Source: Nostoc sp. ATCC 53789 (GTDB taxonomy: Bacteria > Cyanobacteriota > Cyanobacteriia > Cyanobacteriales > Nostocaceae). Taken from it: DNA of 64,000 bases. The stretch's first letter is position 1, and each line of letters begins with the position of its first letter. The notes below the pieces were generated by a model. It was not told the DNA's origin and made no database searches. It was given only the letters and a program-made list of their open reading frames with translations. The DNA lies in assembly GCF_009873495.1 (NCBI RefSeq), contig NZ_CP046703.1, positions 868,001-932,000 of the forward strand. Direction: 5' to 3'. Shown one piece after another: positions 1 through 8,601 of this stretch. A program made the position numbers and the translations under genes.

Positions 1-35
1 GCTTTGCCATAGGGTTTCTGCATTTCCTGCTAAAG

Positions 36-76
36 AGAGCAATGTGGAATAGCCCATTGTAGACATTGCTCTTTTT
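36..76 (+). terminator. Terminator-like hairpin
   Basis: Ten-base arms (36-45 and 63-72) are perfectly complementary and the right arm runs into five T residues (72-76). It would end a plus-strand transcript entering from outside the window. The sequence ACATTGCTCTTT recurs near 3890, so it may also be part of a dispersed repeat. Confidence 0.4.
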
Positions 77-176
77 GTTAATGTTATCAAATTGCTAGGA
101 TTTTGAATAACTCTTATATTAAATTAATAAGATTTTAGGGATTTTATATCAAGGAATCCAAGGTAACTGTAACGTT

Positions 177-842
177 GTGATTAAAGTTTCAGCTTTTAGT
201 ATTAAAATCTTAGCCGCAGTATTCATGGTTATGGATCATGTGTGCTATTTGCTAATGCCTGAGTTCAGAATTTTGCACTTTATTGGACGATTGAGTTTTC
301 CCCTGTTTGCATGGCTTTTGGCTAAAGGTGAAAAACATACCCAAAATGTATACCGCTATGGGAGCAGACTATTAATTACAGCAATTATATCTCAGCCTAT
401 CTATAGTGTTGTTTTCCAGAGTTTATCACTTAATATTCTCTACACGCTTGTTCTTGGACTTGTGATGTTACGCTTAGTAAGGCATTATTCACAATTATGG
501 CAGCAATTAATAATTACTGGATTGAGTGCAGCAGTTGCCGAGAGTTTGGGTGTTGAATATGGAGCTTATGGGATTGGAGTAATTTTCTTGATGTCTCTAA
601 CTGACAAACTCAAACCTAGGGTATGGTTGCTCTGCTGGTGCATTTTTAACTTTATTTTAGTAACTCTATTTATAGGTAATATATTTCAACATTGGGCAAT
701 TCTTGCAGGATTCATTGTTTTTCAATTCAATGGTAAACAAGGCCCACGAGCTAGATGGTTTTATCTGTTCTACCCGGCTCATTTAATTATTTTAGGCATA
801 ATAAATTATTTAATACATTCCAGATATAGCAATCCGCTTTAA
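177..842 (+). CDS. TraX-like integral membrane protein
   Basis: A 221-residue, strongly hydrophobic protein with about six or seven predicted membrane spans. Its N-terminal region (IKILAAVFMVMDH, then the FIGRLSFPLFAWLLAKG segment) matches the TraX family, named for a pilin acetylation protein of conjugative plasmids but common on bacterial chromosomes with no proven role. The start chosen is GTG at 177, because the family homology begins within a few residues and no upstream ATG is in frame; the ribosome binding site is weak (AAGGTAAC). It stands alone on the nifD element. The family call is fairly sure, the function is unknown. Confidence 0.75.
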   Translation: MIKVSAFSIKILAAVFMVMDHVCYLLMPEFRILHFIGRLSFPLFAWLLAKGEKHTQNVYRYGSRLLITAIISQPIYSVVFQSLSLNILYTLVLGLVMLRLVRHYSQLWQQLIITGLSAAVAESLGVEYGAYGIGVIFLMSLTDKLKPRVWLLCWCIFNFILVTLFIGNIFQHWAILAGFIVFQFNGKQGPRARWFYLFYPAHLIILGIINYLIHSRYSNPL

Positions 843-963
843 TTTTTGTATCCCTCACGGGAGCGTAACCATAATTATTTGCGTAGGAGGCAAGAGGCAA
901 TAGTCAAGAAACCCCTTTGATCTGTACTTAATTTGTTCGTTCAAATATTAAATATATGTCATG

Positions 964-1015
964 TCTCCCTTGGCGCTAGCTTCTCCCATTCGTGAGAAGC
1001 TAGCGCCAAGGGAGA
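964..1015. repeat. Perfect 22-bp inverted repeat
   Basis: Arms at 964-985 and 994-1015 are exactly complementary over 22 bases with an 8-base loop (CCATTCGT). The arms contain the core GGCGCTAGC. There is no T-tract, so a simple terminator is less likely than a dispersed palindromic repeat. Confidence 0.8.
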
Positions 1016-1126
1016 AGCAAGTGGCGTTTGAGGAACGAAACTCAACATTTACGGGGCTTTTTTGGGTTGCGCTTGGCTACTACAGTGGTGTAGAGAACGC
1101 AGAGAAAATAAAGAGGGATTTTCGCC

Positions 1127-1171
1127 AATGATTTAGGATTGCTATAGATGCTATAGCAATCTTAAATCATT
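1127..1171. repeat. 21-bp near-perfect inverted repeat
   Basis: Arms 1127-1147 and 1151-1171 pair over 21 bases with one mismatch and a 3-base loop (ATG). It lies 280 bp upstream of the OCP start codon. It could be a dispersed repeat or a regulatory hairpin; the sequence alone does not decide. Confidence 0.75.
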
Positions 1172-1454
1172 AATATCTTACTTTAGAGGGAGATACTTTC
1201 CTCAAAAAAAATATAAACCTATAAATTTAAAAAATAATAGTATATACATTTAATTCAATGATATTCATTAGATAAATCTTAGTCTTTTGTTAACGTTTAC
1301 CAGCTATGATGTAAGAGTAGTGAATCATAATAATTTGGATTTAGATATCTAGGGATAATTATGTCATTCAAAAAAAAGCCCTATATTTATCTTCCAAGCT
1401 ACAAAATGTAGCCGAAAGTAACTATTCAACAGGTAAATCTTTAAGGTAACAAGC

Positions 1455-2411
1455 ATGAATTATACTATCGAGTCTGCACGCAACATTTTCTCTAGCACTC
1501 AAGTGGCAGATGCTGTTCCAGCCACTACAGCAATGTTTGCTGAACTCAACATTGATGATCAGTTGGCATTTCTCTGGTATGCCTACGCTGAACTAGGTCG
1601 TACAATTACTCCAGCTGCTCCCGGAAAAGCAAATCTCCAATTAATGGAAGGTATATTCAACGAAATTAAGCAGATGTCTCATGAAGAGCAAACGCAATTA
1701 ATGAGAGATTTAGCGAGTAATGCTGACACTCCTATTAGTCGTTCTTATGCATATTTTGGTGTCAACGCCAAGCTGGGATTTTGGTGGCAATTAGGAGAGT
1801 GGATGAAACAGGGTATTGTAGCTCCGATGCCAGTTGGCTATCAAATGTCAACTCAAGTTAAAGCAGTGCTAGAAGCTGTTCAGAAAATCGATCAGAGTCA
1901 GCAAATTACTGTACTACGCAATACTGTAGTAAATATGGGGTTCGATCCGTCTCTGGCTGATAAAAAACAAGCACAAATAAACTTTAATTTCCCACGTGCA
2001 TCTGTAAGTCCCCAATTTACTATTGAGGGAGTTACAGAACCAACAGTGCTGAAATACATTGAAGCTATGAATGCAGATAACTTTGAAGCTGCTGTTGCTT
2101 TATTTGCTAATAATGGTGCGCTGCAACCACCTTTTCAAAAACCAATTGTTGGCCGAGAAGCTATCACTTCTTACCTAAGAGATGAGGGACAAGGGTTAGT
2201 GATGAAGCCAACTAAAGGCGTTTCGGAAACTATCGAAGATGGTTATACACAGCATAAAATTACTGGTACGGTCGAAACTCCTTGGTTTGGAGGTAATGTT
2301 GGGATGAACATTGCTTGGCGATTTTTACTCGATCCTCAAGGTCAAATTTATTTCGTGGCTATTGATTTACTTGCTTCTCCTAAAGAACTGCTTAACCTAA
2401 CTCGCAAGTAA
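1455..2411 (+). CDS. ocp: Orange carotenoid protein (OCP)
   Basis: A 318-residue two-domain protein. The N-terminal helical carotenoid-binding domain (about residues 1-160) ends with TVLRNTVVNMGF, which includes the arginine that in OCP1 docks to the phycobilisome. The C-terminal NTF2-like domain starts near residue 190 (IEGVTEP) and keeps the Tyr in VLKYIEAMN and the Trp in MNIAWRFLL, the positions that hydrogen-bond the carotenoid keto group. Length equals OCP1. OCP is a blue-light-activated quencher of phycobilisome excitation. The linker and many residues differ from OCP1, so it may belong to the OCP2 or OCPx clade. It lies on the nifD element, with no fluorescence recovery protein gene nearby. 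Confidence 0.93.
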   Translation: MNYTIESARNIFSSTQVADAVPATTAMFAELNIDDQLAFLWYAYAELGRTITPAAPGKANLQLMEGIFNEIKQMSHEEQTQLMRDLASNADTPISRSYAYFGVNAKLGFWWQLGEWMKQGIVAPMPVGYQMSTQVKAVLEAVQKIDQSQQITVLRNTVVNMGFDPSLADKKQAQINFNFPRASVSPQFTIEGVTEPTVLKYIEAMNADNFEAAVALFANNGALQPPFQKPIVGREAITSYLRDEGQGLVMKPTKGVSETIEDGYTQHKITGTVETPWFGGNVGMNIAWRFLLDPQGQIYFVAIDLLASPKELLNLTRK

Positions 2412-2564
2412 AATTCCTTTGCCTTAATACCAAAAGCAATTGTAATTGTTTAAGATGATGTTGTAAAAGGGTTTTTTGCTCTCATTGTTAGGAAAGCATT
2501 GCATCTTATTACATAGTTAAAACCCTAGTTTGGCGTTGTCTTTAACCTATGCAGAACTGCGATA

Positions 2565-2647
2565 TGTAGGTTGGGTGAAGTGAAACGCAACCCAACATTA
2601 CCACCAAATTTTATGTTGGGTTACGCTATCGCTGCACCCAACCTACA
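2565..2647. repeat. 83-bp palindromic dispersed repeat
   Basis: Perfect 13-bp terminal inverted repeats (2565-2577 and 2635-2647, TGTAGGTTGGGTG outward) enclose a second inner inverted repeat (GCAACCCAACA and TGTTGGGTTACGC). The structure resembles a small non-autonomous palindromic element. A 60-codon open frame across it is an artefact. Confidence 0.75.
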
Positions 2648-2898
2648 AAACTATAGTTCTCAAGGTAGACGAGGTTTAAGAACTTTTCAAATATCCTCTA
2701 AGCGTCATGACGATCATCAAATAAAATTTCAATCCATGCTCGGTTTTAGGTAAACCGAGCTTTAGTCATGTTTTAGCAATTTCTAGCAGTTGTTGGGATT
2801 GCTCCCTTTAGGCACTATGTTTTGCGATCGCACTACCATCACGATAATCATAACTGGTCATGGCAGCCCAAAAATATAGATAAAGTCAAATTTAGTTA

Positions 2899-3208
2899 GC
2901 AAAAGCAGCTTTTACTTATTCAAACCCCAGTTTGCTTTCTGATTTTGGTGTTTTCCGCAAGCAAAAGCAGCTTTTACTTATTCAAACCCCAGTTTGCTTT
3001 CTGATTTTGGTGTTTTCCGCAAGCAAAAGCAGCTTTTACTTATTCAAACCCCAGTTTGCTTTCTGATTTTGGTGTTTTCCGCAAGCAAAAGCAGCTTTTA
3101 CTTATTCAAACCCCAGTTTGCTTTCTGATTTTGGTGTTTTCCGCAAGCAAAAGCAGCTTTTACTTACTCAAACCCCAGTTTGCTTTCTCATTTAAGTAGT
3201 TCGCGCAA
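2899..3208. repeat. Five tandem 62-bp repeats
   Basis: Units begin at 2899, 2961, 3023, 3085 and 3147, each starting GCAAAAGCAGCTTTTAC. The first four are essentially identical; the fifth diverges in its second half. Each unit holds two small dyads, AAAAGCAGCTTTT and CAAACCCCAGTTTG. There are no variable spacers, so it is not a CRISPR array. A degenerate array of the same family lies at 36862-37247. Confidence 0.9.
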
Positions 3209-3333
3209 TCTGTTGTAATTATCTCTATGTAACAAAAGCTATTGCAGATTTGCCAGAATTCTCTCAGGCTGATCAGTACGGAAGTTCTTTAAGGTAAAGA
3301 ATATTAACCGTACTGTATTACAAGGTGTAGATC

Positions 3334-3756
3334 ATGGCTAGGAGAAAAAGAACTTCCGCAGTGTTAGAAAGAGCAGTGCGTCGTGCAGCTAGCATAAATT
3401 CAATTGATCCAAGTTTAGATTTAGGCAATGGACTCACTTTACCTGCCTTCTCAACCCTGATCGAAATGATGCGAACTAGAGAAAATGCATATAACAGTGC
3501 CCTTTCCAGCTTGGATAAATTGTACCGTGAAATGCTGGAAACAGAAGACAAGTTGGGAGATATGACAGAACACATGTTAATGGCAGTTGGGACTCGGTAT
3601 GGCAAAAGCAGTGTGGAATACGGTATGGCGGGAGGAGTCCCTAAAAGCCAGCGTCGTAAGGGATTGCGAGGCGAGTCGCTAACTCCTAGTAATGAGCAAC
3701 CGTCATTTGTTGCCAGTGTGGAAAGCAAGAATGGAAAGACAGCAGCAACAAGTTAG
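3334..3756 (+). CDS. Conserved hypothetical basic protein
   Basis: 140 residues with a basic N-terminus (MARRKRTSAVLERAVRRA), a central helical segment with acidic and basic residues, and a C-terminal part with RYGKSSVEYGMAGG followed by SQRRKG. I recognise this type as a conserved cyanobacterial hypothetical, without a known function. The start at 3334 has AAGGTG eight bases upstream. An open frame on the other strand across the same bases is treated as a shadow. It follows the 62-bp repeat array on the nifD element. The basic ends suggest nucleic acid binding, but that is inference only. Confidence 0.65.
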   Translation: MARRKRTSAVLERAVRRAASINSIDPSLDLGNGLTLPAFSTLIEMMRTRENAYNSALSSLDKLYREMLETEDKLGDMTEHMLMAVGTRYGKSSVEYGMAGGVPKSQRRKGLRGESLTPSNEQPSFVASVESKNGKTAATS

Positions 3757-3989
3757 TATGTGTGCTATTACTCAAAATTTGGTCTAGTTTAAATAATTGC
3801 GTAAATGCATACTCTTAGGTCGAAGCAAGCTACGCAAAGCCTCTGTCTGCGACACGCTGCGCGAATGTAGAGAAGCAGTTTGTCGTAGACATTGCTCTTT
3901 GAAAAAGAGACGTAGCAGTACTACTAAGCGATCGCATTCACAATTACGCTAAATGTACTGAACCTGTATATCCTTATGAATTAATCAGC

Positions 3990-4607
3990 GTGTCATGTCC
4001 TATCTGGGTAAAGCTAGCGCTTAACCCGGTAACTAGACTAAAAAAACTAAACAAAAGTGAGTATGTGGGCATCTTGGGAATTATAGAAGCAAATCAAATT
4101 AGCACAACCTCCATCGACAGTACCTTGATGATTTTGCAGCACCGCCTCAAAGCTAAACCAGAACAACCTGAAATTGAGGTGATTAAAGACTACGGCACTA
4201 TACCTCTAGTAGAATGCTATGCCGGACAACTCAACCAGGTATTTATGAATATTTTAGTAAATGCGGTTGATGCATTAGAAGAAAATAATATTAAGCGTAC
4301 CTATCAGGAAATTGAGGAAAATCCTAGTCGAATTCAGATTCGCACATCTGTAATTAATTTAACGTGGTTAGAAATAGCGATCGCTGATAACGGAGTCGGT
4401 ATATCTAAAGAATTTCAGCAACGAATATTCGATCCTTTTTTCACTACCAAACCCATTGGCAAAGGAACTGGAATGGGTATGTCCATCAGCTACCAAATCA
4501 TCACAGAAAAACATGGCGGCAAACTAGAGTGTTTCTCAACTCCTGGAAAAGGAACCGAGTTTATCATTCAGATTCCTTTCCAGCTAAAGGTTGATGAAGT
4601 GGTTTAA
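3990..4607 (+). pseudogene. Histidine kinase remnant, ATPase domain only
   Basis: Family-like sequence begins around residue 36 (about 4100) and covers the end of a dimerisation region plus a HATPase_c domain: N box NILVNAVDALEEN, G1 box IADNGVGI, F box FDPFFTTK and G2 box GKGTGMGM. The phospho-accepting histidine (H box) and any sensor domain are missing, and the first 35 or so residues do not look like kinase sequence. It is therefore most likely the 3' fragment of a truncated kinase gene. It could still make a stand-alone ATPase-domain protein. It overlaps the open frame that leads into the next gene but not that gene's preferred start. Confidence 0.7.
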
Positions 4608-4722
4608 CACTAATTTGGAATTACCAAGTTACTTAGTGACAATTACGGTAGTCAAGCTTTATAAATATTATGATACATCAGATAGATGCTTGAAGTCAGT
4701 AGTTCTATTTATTAAGGAACCT

Positions 4723-5370
4723 ATGCAGATAAATCAGGTAATTGAAACCTACGATCGCGGGGCGGTAGATTATGACGCAATTATGAAGCGTTATTGGCAC
4801 ATTGAACGTGAACCCTTAATTGCTTCTTTGCAGCTTCAGCCAGGACAAACCGTGCTGGATGCTGCGGTAGGAACAGGTCTTAATCTTTCAGCTTATCCGG
4901 AAGGGGTAAGTGTTGTGGGTATTGATTTTTCTGAGAAGATGATGGATGAAGCACGTAAAAAGCGCGTATCCGCAGACATCACCTTCAAGGTATCGGATCT
5001 CTGCAATCTTGATTTTCCTGATAATAGCTTTGATGCAGCAGCATCGGGATTTACCCTCTGTGTCGTTGAAGATCCAGTTCTTGCTCTTAAAGAAATCCTA
5101 CGAGTTACTAAACCTGGTGCATTGATTGCCATTCTCGATTACTGCAAATCGCAAGATCCAGAGATTCAAAAATGGCAAGAGTTAATTGCTGATGGTAGTT
5201 CACAACTAGGCTTCCCCACTGGCAAAATTAAGTGGGATGCGTTGATGGATTATGACGAATTGATTTACAATAGCAAGCTTCCTATTGAAGTGCTTGTAGA
5301 CGATCGCATCGAAAATCCAAATCCGTTTTTATGTGGTTGTCAATTACTGCTGAAAAACTTAAAAGGTTAA
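4723..5370 (+). CDS. Class I SAM-dependent methyltransferase
   Basis: A 215-residue protein of the Methyltransf_11 type. It shows motif I VLDAAVGTGLNL, the acidic loop GIDFSEKMMDEA, a post-II segment SFDAAASGFTLC and a post-III ALKEILRVTKPGA. The start at 4723 (MQINQVIETYD) is preferred over an in-frame start at 4591, because AAGGA lies five bases upstream and the extra 44 residues overlap the kinase remnant and lack homology features. The substrate cannot be told; small-molecule (UbiE-like) methylation is typical of this fold. Cargo of the nifD element. Confidence 0.8.
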   Translation: MQINQVIETYDRGAVDYDAIMKRYWHIEREPLIASLQLQPGQTVLDAAVGTGLNLSAYPEGVSVVGIDFSEKMMDEARKKRVSADITFKVSDLCNLDFPDNSFDAAASGFTLCVVEDPVLALKEILRVTKPGALIAILDYCKSQDPEIQKWQELIADGSSQLGFPTGKIKWDALMDYDELIYNSKLPIEVLVDDRIENPNPFLCGCQLLLKNLKG

Positions 5371-5511
5371 AAGCAATAGAATCGCAGTCTTGTAATTTTG
5401 TTTTGTAGTGAGGACTTTAGTCCTCTCTACGAGACGCTATACGAACAAAATCAGGACTAAAGTCCCGACTACGAACATTTTTAAAGGAAGATTGATTAGC
5501 TTGTAACCATA

Positions 5512-6309
5512 TCACAAGTGATTTTGAAACAGTTCTATAACATGTTGCCAAGCATCAGGAGCAGCTTCAGGATTGTAACTTGGGTGTTGTTCCATAAATG
5601 GGTACTTGTCTTTGAAAAATCCGGCAAAGAAGCCATGTCCGGCATCGTATCGAAATACACGATTATTTATTTGATGTTTCTTTAATTCTGCCTCAATTTG
5701 CTCGGTTTCCGCTTGGGAAATTAATGTATCTCTTGTACCAAAAAAGGCATAAATAGTACCTTGAATTTCCGAGATGCGATTAATAGTTGGAGTCTCTTCG
5801 CCATAACTAGACGTGGTAATCCCAGCACCGTAAAACGAAGCTGTTGCTTTGATATCAGGGAAAGTCGCAGCGATGTAAGCAACATGACCACCAAAACAGA
5901 AACCAATGACACCGATCGCATCATCTTTGACATTGGGTAAAGTTTTAAGGTAAGTAATGGTAGCTTGAATATCACTTAAAATATCTTGATACTTTACTTT
6001 TTGATAGTATTCCAACCCCAACCTATAGCTTTCTGGACTAAACCCAACATCTTCAGCGCTAAAGTCAGCCTCAAAACCAGGAGCAATACGTTGATACATC
6101 GCCGGGGCGATTGCTACATAACCTTGTTTAGCGATTAGTTCGGTGATATCTCGAATATTACTATTGATTCCAAAAATTTCTGGAAAAACTATAACCGCTC
6201 CAAAAGTTCCATTTTCTGCTGGTTGAGCTAAGTAAGCATCGATTTCCAAGTCATTGTTCGGTACTTTGACTTTTGCAGTATTAATTTCGATGTTTGTTGT
6301 TTCTACCAT
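5512..6309 (-). CDS. Dienelactone hydrolase family protein
   Basis: A 265-residue alpha/beta hydrolase of the DLH family (usual length 230-270). The nucleophile elbow is GFCFGG with catalytic Cys, the acid is likely the Asp in FFGTRDTL, and the His lies in YDAGHGFF. The N-terminal PEIFGINSNIRD segment is typical of the family. DLH-type enzymes open lactone or ester bonds; the true substrate is unknown. No signal peptide, so cytoplasmic. Convergent with the upstream methyltransferase; a hairpin-forming repeat (about 5405-5475) lies between them. Confidence 0.85.
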   Translation of the reverse strand: MVETTNIEINTAKVKVPNNDLEIDAYLAQPAENGTFGAVIVFPEIFGINSNIRDITELIAKQGYVAIAPAMYQRIAPGFEADFSAEDVGFSPESYRLGLEYYQKVKYQDILSDIQATITYLKTLPNVKDDAIGVIGFCFGGHVAYIAATFPDIKATASFYGAGITTSSYGEETPTINRISEIQGTIYAFFGTRDTLISQAETEQIEAELKKHQINNRVFRYDAGHGFFAGFFKDKYPFMEQHPSYNPEAAPDAWQHVIELFQNHL

Positions 6310-6604
6310 ATTTGTTTCGGCTGCTTTTATACCAACTCATGTATTCTGACGTTTTTTGACACCAATGGGCGATGTCTACAATATTTCTCTACTTAATAAG
6401 CATCGGGTTAAATCAAATATGCGTTATCCAGAACCTTTGTAGAGACATAACAGTGCTACGTATCTAAATACAGATTAGAAAAATTTCTAACTTTTGAATA
6501 GATGTCATCTCAAACTTCTGGAAGATTCCAAGGCTTTTTGATTTGTGCGACCTTACATATAAAGTCAGCATAAACACTCAAAATTAATAACCCCAAGAAA
6601 AACA

Positions 6605-7144
6605 ATGCCAGATCAAAGTTTTAGAACAAATATTCCAGAAGTTGACCCAACAGAGATTGAAGATACTCGAACTGCGATCGCTGATGAACATCACTCCTTT
6701 CTTGAAAAGGTTATGGTTAAAAGCGGATTTGCGGATTTGTATGATGCAAGAGACTTTACCGAAGTTGTGTTTCGCGTCATGCGCGACTTAATGACCACAG
6801 AAGCAAGCGATCGCGTCGAGTCAGAACTGCATACAGAGGCTGTGCCTACAGATGAAAAAGCACTCCAGTTTGAAGTGGCTGAACTCTGGAAAGACACTAA
6901 CCCCATTGTGAGATTTTTAAGTCGAATCCGTCAACCTTTAAGAGGCCCGGCTCCCATTGGAATTGATTCCAATCTATTTCTGCGGCGGGTTGCTAATGAA
7001 GGAGGGATTCCAGGAACAGTTGACGCAGAACAGGCAGTTAAAGCGGTATTTTCTGCTACCAAAGACGAACTTTCCCAAGAGCGGATTCAGGAAATTGCTG
7101 GCTGGCTTCCTGACCGTATCCGTGAGCTTTGGGAGCAAGCTTAA
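6605..7144 (+). CDS. DUF2267 domain protein
   Basis: 179 residues. The N-terminal half (FLEKVMVKSGFADLYDARDFTEVVFRVMRDLM) and C-terminal half (FLRRVANEGGIPGTVDAEQAVKAVFS, then LPDRIRELW) form the duplicated helical pattern of DUF2267, a family of unknown function that often sits near stress genes. The start ATG at 6605 follows CAAGAAAAAC, a weak site. A strong terminator follows directly at 7166. Single-gene transcription unit on the nifD element. Confidence 0.75.
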   Translation: MPDQSFRTNIPEVDPTEIEDTRTAIADEHHSFLEKVMVKSGFADLYDARDFTEVVFRVMRDLMTTEASDRVESELHTEAVPTDEKALQFEVAELWKDTNPIVRFLSRIRQPLRGPAPIGIDSNLFLRRVANEGGIPGTVDAEQAVKAVFSATKDELSQERIQEIAGWLPDRIRELWEQA

Positions 7145-7165
7145 ATTAGAAAGCTAGAAAAAGTT

Positions 7166-7204
7166 AAGTCTGTTTGCGAGTAGCGATCGCAAACAGACTT
7201 TTTC
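7166..7204 (+). terminator. Rho-independent terminator of the DUF2267 gene
   Basis: Perfect 14-bp arms (7166-7179 and 7187-7200) with a 7-base loop containing part of a GCGATCGC site, followed by TTT. It starts 22 bases after the stop codon at 7144. Confidence 0.8.
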
Positions 7205-7378
7205 AATAGGTTTAGCCTACAGCAAACTCTGTATACTGCCATGAGGTGCATGATATGCGATCGCAATATCTTGCTTAAGCACTCCCTCGCTCATAACCAA
7301 TTCTGTGACAAAATAATATTTGACAGATGAACTTGGTGAATTTAGAATAGGGATGCGATCGCAGTTAGCAATACAGAG

Positions 7379-7843
7379 TTAACTTCTGCTTCTCAACTCC
7401 TCAACCAACTCTTGCACCATACTAGTCAAACTGGGATAGTTTGGCTCTCTTTCAACCACTTCTTCAGGAATATCGTTGCAATAAATTGGAGCAGTTTGAC
7501 ATTTTTCCTGCGTTCCCACAAAAAAATATCCACCATCCTCGACCATGAAAAGGGAAAACAAATGAAAAGAACCTTTCCAATCTTGAGCAATACTAATTGC
7601 TTCTTCCAATGAGAAGAATGTGGCAAGATCCCAAGCATCGGGATGAGGAAGAAAAGGATTTACACCACCGTTTTTCCATTGATAAAGTTCATAAATTTCT
7701 TCTGGTAAATAAAAAGGAAGTTCTTTAGCTTTTGCCTCAATTGCATCACGGCTTAATCCTCGGTTCATTGCAGCAGGATGATTTGACATATATTGCTGTA
7801 CCCAATCACCAACAAACTCAAGAGCTTCAGTTAAAGCAGACAT
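7379..7843 (-). CDS. SMI1/KNR4 family protein
   Basis: 154 residues. The pattern LPFYLPEEIYELYQWKNGG followed by FSLEEAI and a mid-region WKGSFHLFSLFMVEDGGYFF matches the SMI1/KNR4 (SUKH) fold. In bacteria many such proteins are immunity proteins against contact-dependent or polymorphic toxins, but no toxin gene is adjacent here; the neighbours are a DUF433/DUF5615 pair of a different type. Start ATG at 7843. The family call is reasonable, the role is open. Confidence 0.75.
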   Translation of the reverse strand: MSALTEALEFVGDWVQQYMSNHPAAMNRGLSRDAIEAKAKELPFYLPEEIYELYQWKNGGVNPFLPHPDAWDLATFFSLEEAISIAQDWKGSFHLFSLFMVEDGGYFFVGTQEKCQTAPIYCNDIPEEVVEREPNYPSLTSMVQELVEELRSRS

Positions 7844-7868
7844 ATATTTTTATGTATATTAACTGTAT

Positions 7869-8235
7869 TTATAGTTCTCCAGCGTAATTACCGAGAAATA
7901 CCAATTGATTTATCATCTCTTCGGCTGACTTAGCTGCCATCAGCTTGAGTACTCTTCGCATTTGTTCACCAATCGAGTAATCCTGCGATGAAATTATAAT
8001 CCCTGCATGACTTCTTTTCTCTTGTATGTGGATGCTGTGTAACTGACAAAAATCACCAACATTGAATGTATAAAACTCTTTGCAGTTCAGTTGCTAAAGT
8101 CAGTTGTTCCTTATCGCTAGAACTAATCGTTTCAACTTCACCAACACTTGTAACGTCCACTCCCCTTGCTCTCAATGCTTTGATAAATCGCTGATCCATT
8201 GAGTCTTCATCAATAAATAATCGAATTAGACTCAT
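7869..8235 (-). pseudogene. DUF5615 PIN-like toxin gene with a frameshift
   Basis: The first 60 codons (from 8235) encode the DUF5615 start IRLFIDEDSMDQRFIKALRARG and run to ATELQRVLY, then hit a stop. One frame over, from about 8068 down to 7869, the missing rest is intact: TFNVGDFCQLH, HAGIIISSQDYSIGEQMRR and SAEEMINQL, all typical of the family. A two-base loss (or one-base gain) near 8064-8070 explains it. The gene overlaps the DUF433 gene by four bases, so the pair was a co-transcribed toxin-antitoxin module. Either inactivated or a sequencing error. Confidence 0.8.
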
Positions 8236-8516
8236 ATTGCTTGCCCCATTTCTGTAGCTAATCGCTTGTAATCTGCTCTTTCAGCAAAAATATATGCCTC
8301 AATTTCCTCTCGATTAGCGTGATAATAAGTTAGAGCAGCATAGACTTGTGTAAGATTTACATTTCCCATGCGTTCAGCAATTTCTTCTGCATTCAGCCCA
8401 AGTTTATACCAAGCTGTAATGCGTTGAACAGAAACTCTAGTACCAGCAATGCGAGGACGACCCCCTAGAGTTTCAGGTGACTTAACAATCAGTGTTCCAA
8501 TATCAGTAGCCGACAT
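8232..8516 (-). CDS. DUF433 antitoxin-like protein
   Basis: 94 residues with the DUF433 hallmark GGRPRIAGTRVSVQRI and a helix-turn-helix-like IAERMGNVNLTQVYAALTYY. DUF433 proteins are the usual partners of DUF5615 PIN-like toxins and are thought to neutralise them and autoregulate. The start at 8516 (MSATDIGTL) fits family lengths; an in-frame GTG at 8552 would add 12 residues. Its stop overlaps the start of the broken toxin gene by four bases. With the toxin broken, this may be an orphan antitoxin. Confidence 0.8.
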   Translation of the reverse strand: MSATDIGTLIVKSPETLGGRPRIAGTRVSVQRITAWYKLGLNAEEIAERMGNVNLTQVYAALTYYHANREEIEAYIFAERADYKRLATEMGQAI

Positions 8517-8601
8517 AAATATCTTAATGGGTTTATTTGGATGATTTTTCACCCATAAATCATAGCAAATTCTCTAAATTTGGTATGATTTATCAGTAAA
8601 T

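Larger units (their letters stand above)
843..1454. other. Gene-free stretch with hairpin repeats, upstream of ocp
   Basis: No credible ORF in about 610 bp. It contains two strong inverted repeats (listed separately) and then roughly 280 bp of AT-rich sequence before the OCP gene, where its promoter should lie. I could not identify a promoter with conventional spacing. Confidence 0.6.

Noticed and set aside
2571..2753. 60-codon plus-strand frame
   Set aside because: Most of it reads through the palindromic repeat at 2565-2647.
2899..3208. Possible CRISPR array
   Set aside because: Units are contiguous 62-bp copies with no variable spacers, and no cas gene is in the window.
3318..3728. 136-codon minus-strand frame
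   Set aside because: Shadow of the plus-strand gene at 3334-3756, which has a ribosome binding site and a conserved-looking protein.
7969..7980. GGATTACTCG on the minus strand resembling the nifD attachment repeat
   Set aside because: It lacks one base of GGATTACTCCG and lies inside the coding sequence of the DUF5615 remnant, where the codons are explained by the protein family.
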